Shown here: in pieces, positions 57,311 through 64,000 of the stretch
How the letters are laid out: each line of letters opens with the position of its first letter
How positions within the stretch are numbered: position 1 is the first letter of the stretch
Source: Cercozoa sp. M6MM
Taxonomy: Eukaryota; Endomyxa: Ascetosporea
Reading direction: 5' to 3' (one strand)
DNA length: 64,000 nucleotides
Assembly: GCA_040357565.1 (NCBI GenBank)
Contig: JBDODJ010000017.1
Translations under genes and position numbers: made by a program
Notes under the pieces: model-generated
The model's database searches: none
What the model saw: the letters and a program-made list of their open reading frames with translations, nothing else
What the model was told of the DNA's origin: nothing

Positions 57311-59780
57311 CTAGGACGTGCGCGGCGCGCCAGCGTTCTGAATCGCGGACACGACACACTGCAGCGTGCCTTGCAGCGCCTCAGCCTGCCGTTGCACGCG
57401 ACTCTCGTCTCTGCAGACAGAAAGCAATCTCAACACCCATACACTCAGCAGACCAAACGTATCAATACCGCAAGCGCAGCTGAAGTTCTTCAACGGCATT
57501 CAAGACACGCGGCATCGACGCCAGTGTGTCAGCCTCACCGTAGATATCTGCAATAAGGAGTTAAGAAGTCTACTGCACCCAAACCAGTCAAAAAACCAAA
57601 AGGAAAAAACGCACCAAAGAAAACGTCGAGCACGTCCATGACAACGTCCGAGCTGCGTTCGTTGGCCACATTTCTGATACACCAGCGCAGCACAAACAAC
57701 AGCTGCTCCGACGACCTGAAATTGGAAAACACAACAAGTCAAACAAATACCAAAAATAATTTCAAAAAAAAACATGCCTGTGTGAAAGCGCATATTTGAG
57801 TGCGTTGCGTGCCCGGATTTCCTCAAGCACGGCCATAATGACCGTCTGTGGTCACTCAAATCGATCAGTAAATTAAGTTAAGGGAGAAGTGTATACCAAA
57901 TGCTCAGTGGCGAGGGCCTTGTCCAAAGCGGCGCCGTACTGGAAGCGTCGCAGGTCGTTCTCGTAGGGCGCGAGTTTCTGCTTGCGCACGCGCTCGACGT
58001 GAATGTCGGCCTGCACACAGAGTTCCACGAGGTGGCCAAGGGGTGAGGTGGTTAAGGGTGATGTGGTTAAGGGTGATGTGGTTAAGGTGAGGGGTGACAA
58101 AGGGGATGAATGTGGTTAAGGGAGCGACATGGGGGACAGACAGACCTCGTGCTGCGCCTTGCGGCCGCGCTTGAAGAAGGAGCGCGTGCCGGGCCGGACG
58201 CCCTGGACCGAGTGAGCCGGCGCCGGCTGCCACGTGGCCGTGACGTCGTCGGCGAGACCGAGTTCTTTGAGACCGTCCCACGTCAGTCGCTGCGACGGTT
58301 CGGCTGCGCCGCTCGCCACCGTCTTGACCGCGCGTTTCCTCAGCTGCACCGTGCCGTCAGCGCATCCGACGGCGAAACTCCGGTTGTCGGTACTCACGTC
58401 CAGCGACAGCAGCGGCTGGTCGAAGCGTTTCTGCGAGCGGGGGGGGGGCGAGCAACCCGGGTACGCGGGGGGGGGGGGAGGAGGTAAAGGCTACCTGGTG
58501 CACGAGTCGCATCTGCTCGAGGTCAAACACGCGCACATGCTGATCCAGCGAGGCCGAGAGTAGCCGCGCGTTCGACGTCGTCGCCAGCGCTGTCACCGTG
58601 TTGCCGTGACACTCAAACTCGTGCAGTACCTCGCCTGTACATGTGTCCATATGAACCGTATTGTAGCAACATTGTGGCCACATTGTAGCAACATTGTAGC
58701 CACATTGTAGCAACATTAGGACCATTGTAGCCACAGCTCTAGTTGTACCTCTCCGGACGTCCCACAGCTTGACGGAGCGACCGCCGGCGGTGGCGATCAT
58801 GGCACCGCCGCGCAGGAAGCGCACGCTCTCGACGGGCGCTCCGTGCGACACTGCGCCCGACTGCGACTGCGCTCGCGTGTCCCATAGACACACCTGGTGA
58901 TCGTAGCCACCTGTACAACATCGCATCCTTGATTAAAGCACACAAGGCACCCTAAATACTCTTGGGAGTACCCGTGCAGACCAGGTCGTCGTGCCACTCG
59001 GACACGTCGCAAGCGCGCACACTGTCGCTGTGTCCCGACAGTGTCGTTAAGGGAGCGCCCTGAGCCAGGTCCCACAGGCGTACTGTCGAATCATCCGAGC
59101 CGGACACTGGACGGACACTGGTCAGTGCGACATTCAGAGACAGTAGCGTGACATGTACCCACTCGGAAACCGTCGCGTGACCAGCGCACGACCTGACACG
59201 GCTTGCGGTGTCCCACGAACTTGCGCAACTGCGCCTTGGTCTGCGTGTTTAGAATGTACACGTGGCACAGCTGCGAGCCAGCCTACGCACACAAAGACAA
59301 AAGGTGTAACACAGGAGTGGGGGGGGGGGGTAACACAGGAGTGTGGGGGGGGGGGGTATGCTACCGCCAGCAGTTTGCCATCACGTCGCACACGACCACT
59401 GTAGGCAACGTCCTTGAACCGCGAGTACTACACAACAACATTTAATCAAACACATCCCAAACAACCAAAGGAACAAAAAAAAAACGGCAATTTTACCGTC
59501 TTGTCGCCGCGACTGTCCAGTGCGTCCAGTAGCTTCACCTGCGTCGACGCCGTCACCACGCACGAGTACGGCTCCAGCGCGCAAAAACTCACGTCCGTCA
59601 CTGGACCGTACAGTTTCTCTTCATGCACGACCTGTAACAGCAGTATATACCGTTAAACTCTTTCCAAAGAGAAAGAACCGCCCGCACCTTAAAATTTTGC
59701 CAATATCGATCCTCGGCAGTGAATCGCGCGCGAGACGCCGCCTGCTGGCGGAACTGAAGTTTACTGTACGGCTGCGCCAT
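57311..59780 (-). CDS. UTP15: UTP15, U3 snoRNP/SSU processome WD40 protein
   Basis: Start MAQPYSKLQFRQQAASRARF, with YWQNFK characteristic of the UTP15 N-terminus. WD40 repeats follow: VTDVSFCALEPYSCVVTAST, VYILNTQTKAQLRKFVGHRK, VSGSDDSTVRLWDLAQGAPL, GYDHQVCLWDTRAQSQSGA, MIATAGGRSVKLWDVRRG, LLSASLDQHVRVFDLEQMRL and LLSLDVSTDNRSFAVGCADG. The C-terminal UTP15_C domain reads VRKQKLAPYENDLRRFQYGA, ALDKALA, VIMAVLEEIRARNALKYALS, LLFVLRWCIRNV and MDVLDVFFG, ending AGAPRTS with TAG. Length is close to the usual 510-530 residues. UTP15 acts in the t-UTP/UTP-A subcomplex for pre-18S rRNA transcription and processing in the nucleolus. Introns carry G-runs (plus strand) at 58439, 58467, 59319 and 59345, and a minisatellite at 58655-58735. 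Confidence 0.93.
58655..58740. repeat. Minisatellite of ATTGTAGC(A/C)ACA units in a UTP15 intron
   Basis: About six alternating 15-16 bp units (ATTGTAGCAAC / ATTGTAGCCAC). The GTAGCCACA core is shared with the PFK intron minisatellite at 4985-5065. Confidence 0.85.
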
Positions 59781-59997
59781 GCCGCGGTGTCCCTACGGCG
59801 GTCTAGATCGCCCGTTGTCGCCCACAGCTCCTGGTGCCACCAACAAACAAAAATAAAATCACTCTGTATCGGCGCTCCGTACTGGTCCAAATGTGCTCGA
59901 TTGGACAAAATAATATGGCAAAAAATCGGCCGTGCTGCCTCGCACCTCTGCTTAAACTGGCAGGCACGGACGTGTGATCATAGTTGCCAACCTTACT
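59781..59997. promoter_or_regulatory. 217-bp divergent intergenic region
   Basis: It lies between the UTP15 start (minus) and the start of the mitochondrial-type membrane protein gene (plus, 59998). A shared promoter is inferred from arrangement only. Confidence 0.45.
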
Positions 59998-62715
59998 ATG
60001 GTGCTGTCGTTGCATGCGCGCGCGCAAGTTCGACTTGCGTGGCGACGCCTGCTGGCCACTGTGGCGGCCGAGTCCTCCACGCAGCCGGCGCTCTTCCCGA
60101 TGCTGCCGTCGGCGACGCGTGAGAACAAGCTCAATGAGCTGTCCACGCTGGCTGTGCTGCAGAAGTGGGTATGTACAGCCTTAGCTTCTGTGCATCTGTG
60201 TTTATCTTGCGCCTGTAGGCTCGCAAACCACCCAAGGACGCGACAGCGCTCCGCTTGCAGCTGTTTGAGGGTGAGTCGATTCCGTCGTTTAAGGAGCACA
60301 GGACATATTTTGCCTTGCACAGATGAAGTGCTGCCGAACGAACCGGTGTTGTGCGCCTTGGAGGCTTCGCGATCGACTGAAGTACCTTTTCACTATTTTT
60401 GAATCAACTGGACTGGCTTTTGAGGCGCTTTGATTTAGCTGCTGGCCGACTACGAACTCGACGAAAGCAAAAACGGCCTGTTGATGCAGTTTGAGAAGCT
60501 GTCGACCGACCTGCTTGTGAGTTATTCCCCTGAAACTACCTGCAACCAACTGACTGACTGACTGAGACATTCTGGACAGTTGCTGCTCGAGAGCGGCTGC
60601 AGGGACATTGACGAGGAGGCGCTTAACAAGCGCATGCGCGACCTGGGTCTCAATTTCGACGACGATGTGGCCAAAAAGGCCAACGAAATCGCCGTCGACG
60701 AGCTGCGCGCTCGCTCTGCGGTACTGATCATTGCTTTTCGGGGGGCTGTCTCGGCAGTCATTTTTTAATCGCTTTTGTTTGGTATGACAGTTGATCGCCG
60801 ATCGCCAGGATTTTAGTGACAAGCATATCAAGCAAGCACTCCAGCAGCTCGAATGTGACAGTTCCGAGCACTTGCAGCTGCGGCACGTACCTTTGCTCTT
60901 TATCTTTGTATTTTCTGGCCGGCGTGTGGCGTGGGTCGGACTTGTGGCATGCCTGTGACGCGCAGAGAATAAGAGCGCGCCTGAGTCGCGTGCGCGGCGC
61001 CGTGGAGATGGTGCGTCTCACGATCAAGTTCCGCGAGTACCAGGAGGCGCAAAAGAACGGCGTCGAGGCATTGCCTCTCTATGGGTGAGTCAGTTTCTGA
61101 GATCAGAATGTGTGATCAGTTTCTGTGTGATCCGTTTTGTTGGGGGTTGAATTAAGAGTGTGCACTTAGTTCGGACCTCCAGACGAGGCGAAAGACGCAC
61201 TCGGTGCCACTGGAACTGGTGGAGAACAAGCTGTTTGGCGCGCCGCTGCTGAAGCGACTAGGGCTCAAGGAGTCGCTGCGCAAGCTGCTGGGCCTGCCCG
61301 AGTCGAGTCGTGGCCAGTCCAACGTGAAGGACTTCTCGCTGGAGCCAGTGACGCCGAAGCGACTCAATGGCGCCTTCCGATATGACCCGACGGTGAACTC
61401 GCGTCGTACGCCAATGTACGCCGCCATGGGCGCGCTCGGTGTACTTCTGGTGGGCTCCATCGGGTTCAACATCGACCCGATGTACCTGGTGCCAATGTAC
61501 CTGCCGATCGCGGCCTACCCGAGTGTCGTGCGGCCCTTCATCAACGCCTCTGGCGTACCTCTGCTTTTAACATCTATATATATATATGTATGTATATATA
61601 TATAAATATATATATATCCAATATATTTTACCATATACAACGTATAGATACATGGTATGTATACGTGTATGTAGAGATGGACAGATAGATTTATGCACCC
61701 CTGCACAGGCAGCCAAGAAGTCGCTGGAGCGACTGCAGCAGGAGCTGCACTTTGCACTGGACACTCGCACACTGGTGGCCAGCGGCGTGGCGGCCAAGGA
61801 GGACGAGATGCTCGTGCCCGTGCTGGTGGACGCGGCCTTCACGCGCGGCGACGACCGGCTGCGACAGGACTTTGCGGTCACATGCGCCGTGCTGTCGTGT
61901 CCGGTCGAGCTGCGGCCGCTCTTCCTCAAGCAGTCGCAGATCGGCGAGGGTTTGGACGACCTCAGTATGCTGGCCAGTCTCGGCGCTCCCGAGGACATTG
62001 CTGACCGTGCACTCGACATGGAGCGTCTGCTCGATGTCTATGCTGAGCAGTCGCACCTCTTCCAGCACCGTGCCGCCATTCGGTATCTGCCCTTACCTCT
62101 TACCCCCTCTCCTTGTACCCTATCTAGCTTACGTCTATCTTACCCCCCCCCCAGACTGCAAGGCACGGTGAGGACGCCAGTGGCCACCGAGATCAAGGAG
62201 GCTTGGCTCATCAGCAAGAGCGACAGTGCGTCGGACGATGATGAGGAGGAACACGTGGCCGTGTCTGACTTGACACACCTGCTGCCACAGGCTGGTGTGC
62301 TGTCCGACTTGTTCTCCATCGCGACGCACTGGAAGGACTGGAAGGGCAAGGACGGTCTGCTGGCCGCCTTGCATCACGTAGCGTGGCACTTATGCCCCCC
62401 CATTACCCTGCCCTTACTCTCCCCTTTACCCCCCCCCCGCAGGATCTGCACTCGCGTGCCGTGGGCGCGCATATGCGCTTCGGCGGCAACGAGGGCGTCT
62501 ACTTGTCGCGCAAGGAGAGGCAGCTCGCCAAGCGGCACGGCGTCGACGAGAGCGAAGTGCAGCGCATCAAGGAGCGCCGTACGCGCGCCATGCAGGCTGT
62601 CGGCGACCGCGCCTACGAGTTCGACTTGGCCAAGTTCGTCGACGGCAAGCCCGAAGACGACGACGATGACTCGGACGACAAGTCCGACGACGATTCCGAC
62701 AAGAAGCCGCAGTAA
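59998..62715 (+). CDS. Large protein with mitochondrial-type presequence and a hydrophobic core, unknown family
   Basis: ATG 59998 gives MVLSLHARAQVRLAWRRLLA, an Arg-rich amphipathic presequence without acidic residues. Helical exons follow: TRENKLNELSTLAVLQKW, ARKPPKDATALRLQLFE, LLADYELDESKNGLLMQFEK, DEEALNKRMRDLGLNFDDDV, LIADRQDFSDKHIKQALQQL and RVRGAVEMVRLTIKFREYQE. A hydrophobic stretch, MYAAMGALGVLLVGSIGFNI then PMYLVPMYLPIAAYPSVVRP, is probably a membrane hairpin. The second half (KSLERLQQELHFALDTRTLV, FTRGDDRLRQDFAVTCAVLS, RMERLLDVYAEQ-like helices) ends in an acidic tail EDDDDDSDDKSDDDSDKKPQ with TAA. LETM1 was considered and rejected. Inner-membrane location is inferred only from the presequence and hydrophobic core. 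Confidence 0.68.
61566..61690 (+). repeat. TATA microsatellite inside an intron
   Basis: ATATATATGTATGTATATAT-type sequence fills the intron between the exons encoding RPFINAS and KSLERLQQEL. It is similar in composition to the repeat at 29268-29412. Confidence 0.85.
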
Positions 62716-62926
62716 GTCGAGTCACCGTGGCGGCACATTAGCTATAGGGCAGCACTTTGCCGTATTAGCGGCTTGGGTTGGCTGATTTATCGTTTGTTTT
62801 ATATAAATTATCTCTGTTTCAATTCATTGCAACCAAGTACCCCATCGTGCGGTGTCAGTTCGTCCAAAACTTGCGTTGAAAACGAAAATTAAATTAATCA
62901 TGACCCTCGCTGAGTTCTAATCCTAG

Positions 62927-64000
62927 CTACTCGGTGCGCTGCTGCTTCTGCGGCGGCTCCTCATTCGCCTCGGGATGCGATCGGCGCTGTTTGGCGGCCT
63001 GTTTTTAAGCACATAGACTTATTTGTGTTCTGGCTGAGTCTCCAGTCAACGCCCTTACCTTCTTCTTGCGCTGGTGGTTGCGTGCGTCCTGCGCTTGCTG
63101 CGTGTGCGACTTGCCGCGTGCCTTGGGGCCCCAGTTCTCCTGCGGGTTCGGCAGGAAAAGCGGCACCTGCAGGTCCGGGAGGTCCACCTTGGACCAGTCG
63201 AGCTCACTGCATCATATACACTACAAAAAATAATATGTGTATACTTGACTGGAGATACCGCAGCGGCGGCTTCTCGAGGAGCTTTCGTCGGAACTCGACC
63301 AAGTGCGACTTCTTCTTGTTCTTCTTGCTCTCCTTCTTCTTCTTCTCGGCAGTTTCCGGCGACTCTTGCTTCTGCCGCAAACCCGAAGTAGTACCCTAAA
63401 GAAACAACATTCCACGGAGAGTGTACCAGATGCTGCTTGCTCCACTGTCGGTAGATGTCGAAAATGTCGGCCGTCGTTGCGTCGGTCTTGAAGGCATCCA
63501 CGTCGGCGTGCGACCTCTAAGTGCATAAGTCTATGTTGGACAGACGAGGCAGGTGAAGAAGAAGGCCACTGCAGGCGATTACCGAGTACTGGAAGCCCGC
63601 GTTGATGAGTGCCGACGCCAGCTTGGCGTGCGGCAGCGACGGGCAGCCAAAGGCACGTGCCATGCCGCTCGTCGTGTAGTACAGCACCGAGTCCACCTCT
63701 GTCCATACGTACCGTCCACATGTACCGTCCATATGTCCCATATACTGGGGGAAGACTACCTTGGTGAGCCAGAGTGAGCAGTGCCTTGACACGCACCTTG
63801 GCGCCAAGCTGACCCTCCTCAAAGACTTCCTTGTTATCCAGCATCTATACAGAAGGAGGTAAAGAGTCCAAATGGCACCAAGTAGGGTGCGGGCTACCTC
63901 GAGTGCCTTGGTAAGGAAGTCCTTGTTATGCAGAGGGCCTGTCCAGATCGGTCCACCCAGCGTAAAGTTCTGGTCTGTCTCGGGACACTTAGCGAACTCC
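62927..64000 (-). CDS. TRM1: TRM1, tRNA (guanine-26) dimethyltransferase, C-terminal part (5' end off the window)
   Basis: The right edge enters the gene at EFAKCPETDQNFTLGGPIWT and continues GPLHNKDFLTKALE, the zinc-binding/C-terminal-domain signature of eukaryotic Trm1 (C..C...GGP.W.GPL). Next exons: MLDNKEVFEEGQLGAKVRVK, DSVLYYTTSGMARAFGCPSL, KLASALINAGFQYS, RSHADVDAFKTDATTADIFD and IYRQWSKQHL, matching the Trm1 pattern 'L..AL.NAG+..S ... H....A+KT+A....++DI.R.W'. The tail is lysine-rich (KKKKESKKNKKKSHLVEF, LPNPQENWGPKARGKSHTQQ) and ends PPQKQQRTE with TAG at 62927. The enzyme makes N2,N2-dimethylguanosine at position 26 of tRNAs in nucleus and mitochondria. The SAM-binding half is not in the window. 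Confidence 0.9.

Noticed and set aside
5163-62438. TTTACCCC/CCCTTACCC strings as telomeric or interstitial telomere repeats
   Set aside because: The units are irregular, embedded in introns and linked to splice acceptors, and none forms a regular CCCTAA-type array.
59998-62715. LETM1-like assignment for the mitochondrial-type protein
   Set aside because: It shares presequence, membrane segment and helical matrix domains in outline only. The LETM1 ribosome-binding-like motif was not found, and the hydrophobic region is a hairpin in the middle of the chain.
1-64000. CRISPR arrays, prokaryotic operons, transposons or viral insertions
   Set aside because: No spaced direct repeats of CRISPR type, no transposase, reverse transcriptase or integrase motifs, and no terminal repeats were seen. 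Tandem repeats present are micro- or minisatellites.

Overview
This window is nuclear DNA from a unicellular eukaryote with a compact, intron-dense genome. Genes lie 150-650 bp apart on both strands. Nearly every gene is cut by GT-AG introns of about 35-90 nt, so most proteins must be assembled from short exons that change frame. Domain content (plant/stramenopile-type phosphofructokinase with GGDGT, Spg1/Tem1 GTPase, FAF/USP9X-type deubiquitinase, UTP15, CMSS1, TRM1) fits a protist, possibly stramenopile-like. The lineage is an inference that I cannot settle from sequence alone. No organelle, bacterial or viral gene, rRNA, convincing tRNA or CRISPR array was seen. Five N-runs mark assembly gaps, four of them clearly at or beside simple repeats.

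Layout. 0-7 kb: tail of an unknown gene, an unknown helical protein, a REEP/HVA22-like membrane protein and a phosphofructokinase. 7-16 kb: a kinase-fold protein that has lost its catalytic residues, a THOC7-like coiled coil, a second coiled-coil protein, a small secreted protein and an SLC25 carrier. 16-28.5 kb: a tandem-BRCT protein with a polyglutamine tail, several signal-peptide or membrane proteins of unknown family, an Spg1-type GTPase, an Arg/Glu/His-rich coiled coil and an unknown helical protein. 28.8-45.8 kb: a long coiled-coil gene divergent from a 12.9-kb deubiquitinase gene carrying about 45 introns. 45.9-53 kb: an unknown gene, a novel type I membrane protein, a Spinster-like MFS transporter and a leucine-rich-repeat protein. 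53.4-64 kb: CMSS1, a sphingosine/diacylglycerol-type lipid kinase, UTP15, a mitochondrial-type membrane protein and the C-terminal half of TRM1.

Themes. RNA and ribosome biogenesis recurs (THOC7-like, CMSS1, UTP15, TRM1). At least four gene pairs are divergent with only about 200 bp between start codons. Introns appear to fall into two styles. GC-rich conserved genes carry introns loaded with C-tracts (sense strand), minisatellites and CA/TG or TA microsatellites, often with GTACC donors. AT-richer, faster-evolving genes carry short plain introns, several with a GTAAATTTA donor. Exon joins given below were worked out by hand from frame and splice consensus. Those stated as resolved keep phase throughout. 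Others are marked approximate.
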